Assembly (NCBI GenBank): GCA_902493345.1
Contig: CABUPM010000021.1
Location: 1-26,472 of the forward strand
DNA length: 26,472 nt
Direction of reading: 5' to 3'
Origin: an uncultured Eubacteriales bacterium
Lineage (GTDB): Bacteria; Bacillota; Clostridia; Lachnospirales; Bianqueaceae
The notes under the pieces were generated by a model that did not search any database, was not told the origin of the DNA, and worked only from the letters and a program-made list of their open reading frames with translations. Of this stretch, positions 1 through 9,223 are shown piece after piece; the stretch's first letter is position 1, and each line of letters begins with the position of its first letter. Both the position numbers and the translations under genes were made by a program.

Positions 1-1120
1 GGTTCGGAGTCCCATAACCACTATACGGAGCGCCCGTAATCGGGTTGCGGCTCGGCTTCTCCTCTGCGGGAGCGGTCGGCTGCTTCGCCAGACCATCCAG
101 AGAACTGGCTACAGAACTCTCCTGCACCGCACTCTTGGGAGCGCTGTAGGAAGCGTAATCCTCGCTGCCGAAATCGGTCGCGATGACCGTAACGATGATC
201 TCGTCCTGCAGATTCTCATCCATGGAAGTACCATAGATCACGTCCGCGTCCGGATCGATATGCGCGGAGATCAGGTTCGGGATCTCCACCGCGTCGTACA
301 TGGTCATATCGGGGCCACCGCATACATTGATCAGCACGCCTCTTGCTCCGTCGATCGTGGTATCCATCAGCGGAGAGCTAATGGCCTCCTCCGCTGCCTT
401 GCGGGCCTTATCATCGCCCTTGGCGCGGCCGATACCCATATGCGCTACGCCCTTATTCTGCATAACGGTCTTAACATCGTTAAAGTCTACATTGATGATA
501 CCGGGGCGGTAGATCAGGTCGGATACGCCCTGTACACCCTGACGCAGTACTCCATCCGCCAGACGGAAGGTATCCTGCATGGTCGTACGCTTGTCCGCGA
601 TCTGCAGCAGCTTATCATTGGAAATGCAGATCAGGGTATCCACACCCTTACGCAGCTCCGCAATACCGGCTTCCGCCGCGCGCATCTTCTTCGCGCCCTC
701 GAAAGCAAACGGCTTGGTCACAACGCCTACGGTCAGGATTCCCATCTCACGCGCGATCTTGGCTACGACCGGCGCCGCACCGGTACCGGTACCACCGCCC
801 ATACCCGCGGTTACAAATACCATATCCGCTCCGTTGATCGCGTCCTTGATCTCCTCCGCGCTCTCTTCCGCAGCCTGCTTACCGATCTCCGGCCGGCCGC
901 CCGCACCCAGACCGCGGGTCAGCTTCTGTCCGATCAAAAGCTTATTCTCCGCACTGCCCAAACGCAGTACCTGTGCATCCGTATTTACAATCAAAAACTC
1001 AGCACCCTGCAGGCCGTCGGAAATCATTCGCTCTACCGCGTTGTTTCCGCCGCCGCCGACACCGATTACCTTTATCTTCGCCTTGTTATCAGAAAAATCT
1101 TCTGTCCATTCGTAATCCAA
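1..1120 (-). CDS. ftsZ: Cell division protein FtsZ (3' end outside window)
   Basis: FtsZ is the tubulin-like GTPase that polymerises into the cytoplasmic Z-ring and recruits the divisome. Reading the minus strand from a TTG at 1120 gives about 373 residues with the glycine-rich GTP loop GGGTGTGA (residues about 108-115), an N-terminal VGGGGNNAV nucleotide motif and the T7-loop signature NVDFND that completes the neighbour's GTPase site. The window edge cuts it in the variable Pro/Ser-rich linker after the globular domain, so the C-terminal FtsA/SepF-binding peptide is not seen. The TTG start is preferred because AAGGAGG lies 8 bases upstream and the frame gives the expected short N-terminal tail before the core; no in-frame ATG fits as well. 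It is last in the visible dcw cluster and has a predicted promoter of its own (1151-1179). Confidence 0.97.
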   Translation of the reverse strand, partial: MDYEWTEDFSDNKAKIKVIGVGGGGNNAVERMISDGLQGAEFLIVNTDAQVLRLGSAENKLLIGQKLTRGLGAGGRPEIGKQAAEESAEEIKDAINGADMVFVTAGMGGGTGTGAAPVVAKIAREMGILTVGVVTKPFAFEGAKKMRAAEAGIAELRKGVDTLICISNDKLLQIADKRTTMQDTFRLADGVLRQGVQGVSDLIYRPGIINVDFNDVKTVMQNKGVAHMGIGRAKGDDKARKAAEEAISSPLMDTTIDGARGVLINVCGGPDMTMYDAVEIPNLISAHIDPDADVIYGTSMDENLQDEIIVTVIATDFGSEDYASYSAPKSAVQESSVASSLDGLAKQPTAPAEEKPSRNPITGAPYSGYGTPN

Positions 1121-1150
1121 AGCCTACTCCTCCTTCATCCATCATACGGT

Positions 1151-1179
1151 ATATTACAATAATACCCGTTTTCAAGCAA
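1151..1179 (-). promoter_or_regulatory. Predicted sigma-A promoter of ftsZ
   Basis: On the minus strand a -35 TTGCTT (1174-1179) and a -10 TAATAT (1151-1156) are separated by exactly 17 bases, in the 109-base gap between ftsQ and ftsZ. The predicted start site lies about 25-30 bases before the TTG start codon. It would allow ftsZ expression independent of the long dcw transcript, as reported for ftsZ in several bacteria. Confidence 0.6.
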
Positions 1180-1229
1180 TAAATCAATAGCTAAGATCAA
1201 TTTTTTCGTAAAAGTTCATAATTTTTTCA

Positions 1230-1979
1230 TCACACAGGTTTTTCCAGATATATCCTTTCTTTCATGTCTTCCAGATGTAAAATTCCCTCTGCCTGCGGCG
1301 TTTCCTGAAGGATTCTGGACAGCGCCTGGATCTTCGTGTCCAGCTCGTCCTCGTCCCCGCACCGTACATCCAGCCGCTGTGTATACAGACGTATATCGGA
1401 CAGATCCGTCAGATCCACACGGACAATATTCCCGGACAGATTGTATTTTCGAAGCGCCGCGCATATGTCCATCACCGTCTGGGACAACGATACACTCTGT
1501 GTACTCAGAGGCTCTCCCAAAGTAAAGCTATCGATGCTCACGCCCGTAATCACCGGCATGTCATCCTGCAGATAATGCGTACTGTCCACTACATACCCGG
1601 TCTCATCCAGACATAGGTACATTCCCATATAGGCGACATACCCCACCACCGTACGCTCCCGGACTTCCACCTCCACTGTATTAGGCCAATGAATATAGAC
1701 ATCCAGAGACTCCAGTCTCGGACTCAGATGCATCGTCCCAATCTGGCTTGTAATCAGGAAATAGAAGATATTCATCCCCTTCTCCACACCAAGCTCGCTC
1801 TCAATCTCTTCTGCCGAAATCGTTGTATTGCCCGTGATCCGGATCTCCTGAATGGAAAACACAAACGAATTCATCAATAACAGCAGCAGCAATACAATCA
1901 GAGCGATCAACATCTTTTTCCTGTGTCCGGAATTCTGATTGTACCGATAATTCTCATCCAGCCTGATCTTCTTCGCCAA
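1230..1979 (-). CDS. divIB: Cell division protein FtsQ/DivIB
   Basis: FtsQ/DivIB is a bitopic membrane protein that forms a complex with FtsL and DivIC and controls septal peptidoglycan synthesis by FtsW-FtsI. The 249-residue product has a short basic cytoplasmic tail, one membrane segment (about residues 22-41) and then an extracytoplasmic POTRA domain beginning IQEIRITGNTTIS, followed by the beta domain with WPNTVEVEVRER, a typical FtsQ motif. The start is TTG, chosen because AAGGAGGGAG lies just upstream and the basic tail begins there. It begins 13 bases after the ftsW stop, so the two are co-transcribed. In B. subtilis murG and murB lie between the ftsW-like gene and divIB; here they are absent. 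Confidence 0.92.
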   Translation of the reverse strand: MAKKIRLDENYRYNQNSGHRKKMLIALIVLLLLLLMNSFVFSIQEIRITGNTTISAEEIESELGVEKGMNIFYFLITSQIGTMHLSPRLESLDVYIHWPNTVEVEVRERTVVGYVAYMGMYLCLDETGYVVDSTHYLQDDMPVITGVSIDSFTLGEPLSTQSVSLSQTVMDICAALRKYNLSGNIVRVDLTDLSDIRLYTQRLDVRCGDEDELDTKIQALSRILQETPQAEGILHLEDMKERIYLEKPV

Positions 1980-1992
1980 CCGCTCTCCCTCC

Positions 1993-3390
1993 TTACTGCT
2001 TCGGATACCGCGAAATATTGAGCAGAATTCCCATCCCGCCCATCAAAAACAGCAATGAGGAACCGCCATAACTGATAAACGGCAGCGTTACACCCGTTAC
2101 CGGAATCGTATTGGTATTCACCGCCACATTGATGATGACCTGAACCGCAACCTGTGTAATCATACCGACCGCCAGAAGGCCCGAGAAATTATTGGGCGCA
2201 TGGACCGCGATCTTGATGCCGTTCCAGATCAGCCCCGCGAAGAGGAGCAGCACGACCGCCGCTCCCACCAGGCCCAGTTCCTCGCACAATACGGCAAATA
2301 TGATGTCATTATGCGCTTCCGGAATGAAGCCCAGCTTCTGAACGCTCTGCCCCAGCCCAACGCCGAAGAGTCCGCCAGACCCTACCGCGTAGAGAGACTG
2401 TATGGCCTGATAGCCATCATCGCTGGCATAGCTCCACGGATCCAGCCAAGCCCGTACACGCACGGTACGGTAATACCAGCCACTCAGGATGTTCTGCACC
2501 CATTCCGGCATACTGTCCAGCGGAATCAGCAAAGGAACCACAACGATGAAGGCCAGCAGCACCGCTGCCGGCAATACCAATACCACAAAGTGCTTGACTC
2601 TGGCTCCGCCGATATACATGATCATAAGTCCGATGGCCGCGTTGACAATAGCGGTAGACAGATTCTCTGTCAGGATCAGCCCTGTCGGAATGAGCACCAC
2701 AATAAAGAGCCGGATAAATGTCCACACATCCTGTATATCATCCTGATGCTGATCCACAAGCACCGCCATATACAGCGCTGTCGCGATCTTGGCGAATTCT
2801 GACGGCTGAAATGAGATCTCGCCGATACCCAGCCACCGCTTGGAGCCATTGATATCCTCGCCCAGGACCATAACCGCGATCAGCAGCAGAATCGACACGA
2901 CATAGGCCAGGAAAGCAAGCTTCCGGTACCAGTACAGCGGCACATAGACGGCCGCGACCATGACGCCCGTACTGATGACCAGCCACAAGAGCTGTCTCTT
3001 AAAGTAATACAGGCTGTCGCCCGTATTATTATATGCGAAATACACACTGGAGCTGGTTACCATGATCAGTCCGATCATAGACAGCAGAATCAGACAAGCG
3101 ATAAAAGCAAAATCTGTCGCTCGGCGCTGCGGCAGCTGCCATGCTTCCTTTTCCCGTTTGAAATACGCATCACTTGGCCGCTGCGGCATCAGATGCGCTA
3201 TAGCATTTCCCACAAATCCGCCGATACCGGCTGTCACCGTTTTCTTCTTGGGCGCCGTCCGCTTTCTTGCTGTTCCAGCCTCCTGAAACAGCTCCTCGGG
3301 CTCGTCTTCAGAGGAATACCTCGCCGCGTGCCTTCTGAAATCCTCCGGCTGCAGCTGACGAATCTTGCCGGTCTCCTTTTTCTTATTCAT
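1993..3390 (-). CDS. ftsW: Peptidoglycan glycosyltransferase FtsW/SpoVE (SEDS family)
   Basis: SEDS proteins polymerise lipid II into glycan strands in complex with a class B PBP. The 465-residue product has about ten membrane segments starting near residue 92 and ends with the family signature VTGVTLPFISYGGSS. An unusually long, charged and basic N-terminal cytoplasmic extension of about 90 residues precedes the first membrane segment; the B. subtilis SpoVE protein is far shorter (about 366 residues). The ATG is supported by GGAGGAATCCT directly upstream, so the extension appears to be translated. It follows mraY by 22 bases with no murD between. FtsW and SpoVE cannot be separated by sequence alone; the two class B PBPs in the same cluster could both be partners. 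Confidence 0.92.
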   Translation of the reverse strand: MNKKKETGKIRQLQPEDFRRHAARYSSEDEPEELFQEAGTARKRTAPKKKTVTAGIGGFVGNAIAHLMPQRPSDAYFKREKEAWQLPQRRATDFAFIACLILLSMIGLIMVTSSSVYFAYNNTGDSLYYFKRQLLWLVISTGVMVAAVYVPLYWYRKLAFLAYVVSILLLIAVMVLGEDINGSKRWLGIGEISFQPSEFAKIATALYMAVLVDQHQDDIQDVWTFIRLFIVVLIPTGLILTENLSTAIVNAAIGLMIMYIGGARVKHFVVLVLPAAVLLAFIVVVPLLIPLDSMPEWVQNILSGWYYRTVRVRAWLDPWSYASDDGYQAIQSLYAVGSGGLFGVGLGQSVQKLGFIPEAHNDIIFAVLCEELGLVGAAVVLLLFAGLIWNGIKIAVHAPNNFSGLLAVGMITQVAVQVIINVAVNTNTIPVTGVTLPFISYGGSSLLFLMGGMGILLNISRYPKQ

Positions 3391-3412
3391 AGGATTCCTC
3401 CTCTATCCTCCA

Positions 3413-4360
3413 TCACAGCGCCAGATATCCGACCAGGCACAGAATTGCCGTAATGATGACAAATACGCTGACAACCTTGGTCTCTTTCCATCCACTCAAT
3501 TCAAAATGATGATGAATCGGCGCCATCTTGAACAGTCTCTTTCCGTGAGTCGCCTTGAAGTATCCGACCTGCAGGACCACGGACAGTACTTCCGCTACAT
3601 AGATAAAGCCTACGATCACGAGGATCAGCGGAATGTCCAGCATAAGCGCCAGCGCGGACACAAAGCCGCCCAGCGCCAGCGATCCCGTATCGCCCATAAA
3701 GACTTTCGCAGGATTGACGTTAAACAGTAAGAAGCCTAAGAGGCTGCCCGCTACCGCGGAAGTCACAATGTCCAGATTGCTCCCTCTTCCCCAGGCGACA
3801 ACCGCAAAGAAAGCGGCAACGATCACCGTTACGCCGGAAGCCAGGCCGTCCAGACCATCCGTAAAATTCACGCCGTTGACAAACGCCATAATAAACAAAA
3901 AGGCAAAAATATAATAAAAGAATCCGAGTTCCCAGGTCCATCCGAAGAACGGAATATCGATGGCCGTCCTATACCCGTTCATCGCCAGATATAGTACAAA
4001 CAGCGCCGCTACCAGGCACTGCAGAACCCATTTCTGCAGCGGCTTCAGGCCCTCGTTGTTCTTTTTGACAACCTTAATATAGTCATCCAGGAAACCAATC
4101 AGGCCAAATCCCCAGGTAACCAGAAGCGCCGCGAGAATTTCACTGTCAAAATGGAAGCACAGGACCACGCCCAAGGTCAGGCTGATCAGAATCATGATGC
4201 CGCCCATCGTAGGCGTACCCGCCTTCTTCTGATGCTCCTTCGGCCCTTCTGCCCGGATATACTGACCGAACTTCAGCCGGTGCAGCATCGGAATCCCAAT
4301 AGGACACAAAAAGAGCTGTGCAACAAACGCAATCAAGGCTGCCATAATTGAAATATTCAT
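3413..4360 (-). CDS. mraY: Phospho-N-acetylmuramoyl-pentapeptide transferase MraY
   Basis: MraY transfers phospho-MurNAc-pentapeptide from UDP to undecaprenyl phosphate, forming lipid I in the cytoplasmic membrane. The 315-residue, ten-helix-type protein shows the expected motifs: KAGTPTMGG near residues 46-54, the aspartate pair in LDDYIKVVKKNNEGL (D92, D93), NFTDGLDGLASG (about 165-176), GDTGSLALGG, and the histidine motif HHHFE near the C terminus. The length matches the family (about 320). GGAGTGAGACG precedes the ATG. It begins 10 bases after the murF stop. Confidence 0.97.
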   Translation of the reverse strand: MNISIMAALIAFVAQLFLCPIGIPMLHRLKFGQYIRAEGPKEHQKKAGTPTMGGIMILISLTLGVVLCFHFDSEILAALLVTWGFGLIGFLDDYIKVVKKNNEGLKPLQKWVLQCLVAALFVLYLAMNGYRTAIDIPFFGWTWELGFFYYIFAFLFIMAFVNGVNFTDGLDGLASGVTVIVAAFFAVVAWGRGSNLDIVTSAVAGSLLGFLLFNVNPAKVFMGDTGSLALGGFVSALALMLDIPLILVIVGFIYVAEVLSVVLQVGYFKATHGKRLFKMAPIHHHFELSGWKETKVVSVFVIITAILCLVGYLAL

Positions 4361-4370
4361 CGTCTCACTC

Positions 4371-5750
4371 CTACCTTATCATTTGACTGATCGTATCAAA
4401 GGCCATCCTGCGGGAAGCCTTGACTAGTATTATATCACCGGTTTGCAGAAGTGAAAAGAGTTTCTTTTTCAGTTCTTCCAAATCTGAAAAGGCATGAACC
4501 TCCATCCCCGGCGCCCGGGAGGCGGCCTCTTCCGCGATATAGTGCGCATCCCCGCCCGCGGTGAGAAGCAGCTCAACCCCATGCTCCGCCGCATAGGCGC
4601 CTACTTCGCGGTGTCCCTTCTCGGAATAAAATCCCATCTCAAACATATCGCCCAGAATGGCGACATGCCGGCCCCCCTTCTGTGCCTCCAGCACGTCGAT
4701 CGCCGCCTTCATAGACGCTGGACTCGCGTTATAGGAGTCATCCAGAATGGTATATTTTTCATTTTTATAGATGTTCATACGCAACTCGGTCGGCGTAAAT
4801 GAGGCAATACCACGGCACAGCGCCGCGTCGTCAAGTCCCAGCTTTTTACCGATAGCATACGCAGCAAGCATAGCATATACCATGTGCCGGCCCAATGCGT
4901 GTGTCTCCAGATGAATGTTCTTGCCCCAGGCATCCACCTCTGTACACAAAAGGTCCCCTTGCTGCTCCCAGGAAAGCGCCCGGACATCGCATACTTCCGA
5001 AAAGCCGTAGAGAACACCCGGAATCCGCATCGTCTTGCTGTATTCATAGAGCATCGGATCATCTCCGCACAGATATACACAGCTGTTCTCGTCCATGACC
5101 TCCAGCATCTCCGTCTTGGCCTGCAGGATTCCCTGCTGCGACCCCAGATATTCGATATGGGACACGCCTATATTGGTAATTACGCCCAGCTTGGGTCTGG
5201 CAATTCCCGCGAGATACCGGATCTCTCCGAAGTGATTCATTCCCATCTCCAGAACTGCCGCCTGAACATCTTCCTCTATCTGAAAGACCGCCAGCGGAAG
5301 GCCGAACTGATTATTCAGATTGCCCGGTGTCTTAAACGTCTTAAGTCCGCCGGATAAAGCGGCCGCGATCATATCCTTGGTTGTGGTCTTGCCGACACTC
5401 CCCGTTACTCCGATCACCGGAATCCGAAGCTCCTGCAGATACCACGCCGCAAGGCTCCCCATAGCCTTGACCGGATCCTCTGTTACAAACAGCAGCTTTC
5501 CCTCCGGGACCCGGATCTCATGCTCCGCTGCGTACGCACGGGAGGCGAAACAGCATACCGCCCCCTTCTCATAGCACTCCTCCAGAAAACGGTGGCTGTC
5601 CACCCGCTCTCCCTGCATGGCAACAAACAGCGAGTTCTGGGTGACCTTGCGCGAATCGATTACGACCGAAGTGATCTCCTGTCCACAGAGCTCGCCCCGC
5701 ATCTCTCCTTCCAGTATCTTACTGATCTCCTCACAGGATATCTTTCTCAT
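4371..5750 (-). CDS. murF: UDP-MurNAc-tripeptide--D-Ala-D-Ala ligase MurF
   Basis: MurF adds D-Ala-D-Ala to the UDP-MurNAc-tripeptide, the last cytoplasmic step before MraY. The 459-residue product has the Mur ligase ATP loop GVTGSVGKTTTKD (about residues 114-126), the NNQFGLPLAVF segment, EMGMNHFGEI, and the MurF-typical DDSYNASPASMKAAI in the central-to-C-terminal part. Its ATG overlaps the murE stop in an ATGA arrangement, indicating translational coupling. Confidence 0.96.
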   Translation of the reverse strand: MRKISCEEISKILEGEMRGELCGQEITSVVIDSRKVTQNSLFVAMQGERVDSHRFLEECYEKGAVCCFASRAYAAEHEIRVPEGKLLFVTEDPVKAMGSLAAWYLQELRIPVIGVTGSVGKTTTKDMIAAALSGGLKTFKTPGNLNNQFGLPLAVFQIEEDVQAAVLEMGMNHFGEIRYLAGIARPKLGVITNIGVSHIEYLGSQQGILQAKTEMLEVMDENSCVYLCGDDPMLYEYSKTMRIPGVLYGFSEVCDVRALSWEQQGDLLCTEVDAWGKNIHLETHALGRHMVYAMLAAYAIGKKLGLDDAALCRGIASFTPTELRMNIYKNEKYTILDDSYNASPASMKAAIDVLEAQKGGRHVAILGDMFEMGFYSEKGHREVGAYAAEHGVELLLTAGGDAHYIAEEAASRAPGMEVHAFSDLEELKKKLFSLLQTGDIILVKASRRMAFDTISQMIR

Positions 5751-7207
5751 GCTTTTCCTCCGTCAAATGCCTTTTCCACTTCTTCCACATCGTCAAAATG
5801 GATCTTTTCCCGTCCGATAATCTGATAATCCTCATGTCCCTTACCGGCAACCAGTACAATATCCCCCGGCTGCGCCAGTTCGATCGCCCGGCAGATCGCC
5901 GCCCGGCGGTTTTCAATCACCTCATACGGACAGGCGGTCTCCAGGATGCCCGGCTCCATCTCCTTCAGGATCGCCATCGGATCCTCTGTTCTCGGATTAT
6001 CCGAAGTCAGGATCACATAATCACTATGTTCTCCGGCAACGCGGGCCATCACCGGTCTCTTGCTCCGATCCCGGTCGCCTCCGCACCCCACAACCGTTAG
6101 AACTCTATGCGTACGGAATTCTTCAATCGTTTCCAGTACATTCTTGAGCGCGTCCGGAGCGTGAGAATAATCCACGACGGCCGCGATATGATTGGGTCCG
6201 TGAACCGTCTGGAATCTTCCCCGGACGATCCGGTCCTTGCGTCCCAGCTCCTTCACAATGACCTCCTCCGGAATCTCCAGCAGCAGCGCGGCTGCCGCGG
6301 CGGCCATTGTATTATATACATTGAAACGTCCGGGGTACGGATAAGAGATATGCAGCTTTTTGCCCTCTCCGTAGCACAGATCATATTCCACGCCATGGAT
6401 ATTCATTGCGATATTCTCCGCCTTAAAGTCCGCCTCATGGTCAATCGCGTAGCTCAGCATCCGACAATACCCGGCCTCATAGACCTTGCGTCCGGCGGGA
6501 TCATCCAGATTGCTGAGTCCCAGCCGCGCCCGATGAAAGAGCTGCATCTTCGCCTCCAGGTAGGCTTCCATCGTCTTATGGAAATCCAGGTGATCCAGAG
6601 AAAGATTGGTAAAAAGAGCCAGATCAAAATGCGTTCCGTCCACACGGTGCAGTGCCAGCGCATGAGAGGATACCTCCATGACCGCGGAATGAACCTCCTG
6701 CTCCCGCATCGTCGCGAACAGCTGCTGCAGGTCAAATGCCTGCGGCGTTGTATACTGCGCCGGGTACGCCGTATCTCCGATCTTATTTTCAATCGTACCG
6801 ATCAAACCGGCCTTTCGTCCGTCCGCCATGAGGATCCGATGGATCAGCGTGGTCGTCGTCGTCTTTCCCTTGGTTCCGGTGACTCCGATCATACACATCG
6901 ATTCCGATGGACGCCCATAGAAGTTCACCGCCATCACCGGCATCGCTTCCAGAACAGAATCCACCTGCAGCACCAGCATATGATCCGGATACTGTATCAA
7001 GGCATGCTCTACCACCGCCAGAACCGCTCCCTGCCGGGCCGCCTGCGCTACAAAATCATGTCCGTCAAACGCTCCGCCGCTGACCGCGACAAACGCAGCA
7101 CCGGGAACTACTTTTCGCGAATCATACACGATCGATGTGATCTCTCCGGCGTTCTCTCCTGCCAGCACCTGATACTTTACACCATTCATCAGCGTTTTCC
7201 AATTCAT
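5747..7207 (-). CDS. murE: UDP-MurNAc-L-Ala-D-Glu--meso-DAP ligase MurE
   Basis: MurE adds the third amino acid to the stem peptide. The 486-residue product shows the ATP loop GVTGTKGKTTTTT (about residues 108-120), the MEVSSHAL motif, and TSDNPRTEDP with DNPR at about residues 403-406. DNPR is the signature of meso-diaminopimelate-specific MurE, so this organism probably has DAP-type peptidoglycan. A strong ribosome site (GAGGAGGGAC) precedes the ATG. It follows the spoVD-type PBP by 27 bases and overlaps murF by 4. Confidence 0.97.
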   Translation of the reverse strand: MNWKTLMNGVKYQVLAGENAGEITSIVYDSRKVVPGAAFVAVSGGAFDGHDFVAQAARQGAVLAVVEHALIQYPDHMLVLQVDSVLEAMPVMAVNFYGRPSESMCMIGVTGTKGKTTTTTLIHRILMADGRKAGLIGTIENKIGDTAYPAQYTTPQAFDLQQLFATMREQEVHSAVMEVSSHALALHRVDGTHFDLALFTNLSLDHLDFHKTMEAYLEAKMQLFHRARLGLSNLDDPAGRKVYEAGYCRMLSYAIDHEADFKAENIAMNIHGVEYDLCYGEGKKLHISYPYPGRFNVYNTMAAAAAALLLEIPEEVIVKELGRKDRIVRGRFQTVHGPNHIAAVVDYSHAPDALKNVLETIEEFRTHRVLTVVGCGGDRDRSKRPVMARVAGEHSDYVILTSDNPRTEDPMAILKEMEPGILETACPYEVIENRRAAICRAIELAQPGDIVLVAGKGHEDYQIIGREKIHFDDVEEVEKAFDGGKA

Positions 7208-7234
7208 TCTTAGTCCCTCCTCTGATCCATTGAT

Positions 7235-9169
7235 CTATCCCAAGTATACCACTATCTTACTGTCCGTATTGATCCATTCTCCGCTTACCGGAAATTGCTC
7301 GATCACCTGCTCGCCCTCGCCCAGAACCTCCAGCTCCATTCCAGCCGCTCTTTTCGCCTGTGCCAGACTCATCCCCAGCAGATCCGGAACCTCGCTCATC
7401 GAAACATCCTTCTGCTGAAGCTCTTCCTCCGTATATTCCGGCTGAATCCCCAGGTATGGCAGTACATTTTCCAGGAGTTCTTTTACCACCGGCGCGCATA
7501 CAGTGCCGCCGTAATAGATTCCTTCCGGCTCGTCAATCAGCATCAGCGTCATGATCTGCGCGTTTTCCACCGGAGTAAAGCATAAAAAAGAGGAAATATA
7601 CTTTTTGGCGCTTCTGGGAAGCTTCTGGCTGGTCGCCGTCTTGCCTCCGATCCTGTAGCCCGTGATGGCCGCTTTGCTTCCGCCCCCTTCACTGACTACC
7701 GTCTCCAGAACCTCTCGGAGCGTCCGGGAAACCTCCGGTGTCAAAACTCCCTTCTCTACCGGGAACTCCAGTGTCTTGAGCGCTTTGCCTTCGCTGTCCA
7801 AAATCTCCGTACCGAAATGGGGCGTAATCAGATTGCCTCCATTCACCGCGGACGCGGCGGCCCGCAGCAGCTGCATGGGAGTAATCGCTATGGACTGGCC
7901 GAACCCCATGGTCGCAAGCTCCACCGGTCCTACGTCACCCACATTGTACATGATGCCCACCGCTTCCCCTGAGATATCGATTCCGGTCTTCTGATCGAAT
8001 CGAAAGGCTTTCAGGTACTCATAGAAGCGGTCCGCCCCCAGGCGCAGCGCCAACGTCATAAATACCGGATTGCAGGAATTCTGCACGCCCTGTACAAAGG
8101 TCTCTGTGCCGTGTCCCCCTGCCTTATGGCAGCGGATCCTGCGGTCTGCCACAACCAGGCTGCCGCTGCACTGAAATGTCTCGTCCAGCCGCACCACATC
8201 TTCTGACAAAGCCGCGGCGGCTGTAATGATCTTAAAGGTTGATCCCGGTTCATAGGTGTCATTCACGCAGAAATTTCTCCACATCTGGTTCAATGCCTGC
8301 ATTTTCTCCATTTCCTCCATCGAATCCCATTGTGCCTGAAGCTCCGGATTCTGAATCGTGAATGGATCATTGAGATCAAAATCCGGCGCGATCGCCATGC
8401 AATAGATCTCCCCATTCTCCGGATTCATCATGAGGATCGCTCCGCGCTTTGCGTTTTTCTGCTCGATTGTACGCTCCAAAAGCTGTTGAGCATACTGCTG
8501 AATCACGATGTCCAGGCTGATCCGCAGTGTATTGCCCGCAGTCGCCTCGGTTCGAAGCTCCTCCGTTCCCGTCAGACGAATTCCTCTGGCATCTGTCAGG
8601 GTCAGGATCTCTCCGTTGATTCCCTGCAGATACGCGTTGTATGTCGCTTCCAGTCCGATAATTCCCTGACTGTCACTGCCCGCAAAGCCAATGGACTGGG
8701 ATGCCAGATGCCCAAACGGATAATATCTTTTGAAATTCTCGTCGATCTGAATTCCCGCAAGTCCCGCAGCCCGGATCTCCTCCGCAGTCTCCGGTTCCAC
8801 ACGAGTCTTGATGATCTGCAAAGCCACCTTCTTTTCCACTTTTTTCAAGGTATCTTCATGGTCCAGCCCCAGCTTCTCCGAAAGGAGCCGCGCCACCGCT
8901 TCTGTGTCTTCTATCTGATTATGAATTACACTGACAGAACACACCGAAGCGCTGGAGGCCAGCACCACACCGTTTCGGTCCAGAATCTCCCCGCGTCTGG
9001 CATACAATATTCTCTCCCTGTAATGCAGGTCCTCTGCCAGACGGCTCAGATACTCTCCCCGAAACAGCTGTATATATCCTACTCTCAGAATCAAAGCGAC
9101 GATCAGCAGCGTACAGACAAACAGAACAACCATCAGCCGCCGTCTGTAGCGTGCCGGAATCCTTGCCAT
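7235..9169 (-). CDS. spoVD: Class B penicillin-binding protein with PASTA domain (SpoVD-type)
   Basis: Class B PBPs are transpeptidases that cross-link peptidoglycan with a SEDS partner; SpoVD acts in spore cortex synthesis. From the ATG at 9169 (GGGGAGG 6-7 bases upstream; a GTG 15 bases further out is less likely) the product is 644 residues, almost the length of B. subtilis SpoVD. It has a basic N terminus, one membrane anchor (about 12-32), a dimerisation region, and a transpeptidase domain with S310-TFK and S365-CN, then a C-terminal PASTA domain (about 585-644) beginning MSEVPDLLGMSLAQAK. The third motif reads K510-T-A instead of KTG. The PASTA domain and length favour SpoVD over FtsI, but a vegetative role cannot be excluded. 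Confidence 0.85.
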   Translation of the reverse strand: MARIPARYRRRLMVVLFVCTLLIVALILRVGYIQLFRGEYLSRLAEDLHYRERILYARRGEILDRNGVVLASSASVCSVSVIHNQIEDTEAVARLLSEKLGLDHEDTLKKVEKKVALQIIKTRVEPETAEEIRAAGLAGIQIDENFKRYYPFGHLASQSIGFAGSDSQGIIGLEATYNAYLQGINGEILTLTDARGIRLTGTEELRTEATAGNTLRISLDIVIQQYAQQLLERTIEQKNAKRGAILMMNPENGEIYCMAIAPDFDLNDPFTIQNPELQAQWDSMEEMEKMQALNQMWRNFCVNDTYEPGSTFKIITAAAALSEDVVRLDETFQCSGSLVVADRRIRCHKAGGHGTETFVQGVQNSCNPVFMTLALRLGADRFYEYLKAFRFDQKTGIDISGEAVGIMYNVGDVGPVELATMGFGQSIAITPMQLLRAAASAVNGGNLITPHFGTEILDSEGKALKTLEFPVEKGVLTPEVSRTLREVLETVVSEGGGSKAAITGYRIGGKTATSQKLPRSAKKYISSFLCFTPVENAQIMTLMLIDEPEGIYYGGTVCAPVVKELLENVLPYLGIQPEYTEEELQQKDVSMSEVPDLLGMSLAQAKRAAGMELEVLGEGEQVIEQFPVSGEWINTDSKIVVYLG

Positions 9170-9223
9170 AGCAATCCTCCCCACACGGAGTATCCCTATA
9201 AGTATATGGATTCCCTGACAGAC

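Noticed and set aside
1205..1235. GTAAAAGTTC after ftsQ resembling an arm of the terminator before mraZ
   Set aside because: Only about ten A/T-rich bases match and there is no partner arm here; likely chance.
6107..7213. Plus-strand open frame of 368 codons opposite murE
   Set aside because: Mirror of the murE coding frame; Arg/His/Gln-rich composition with no domain.
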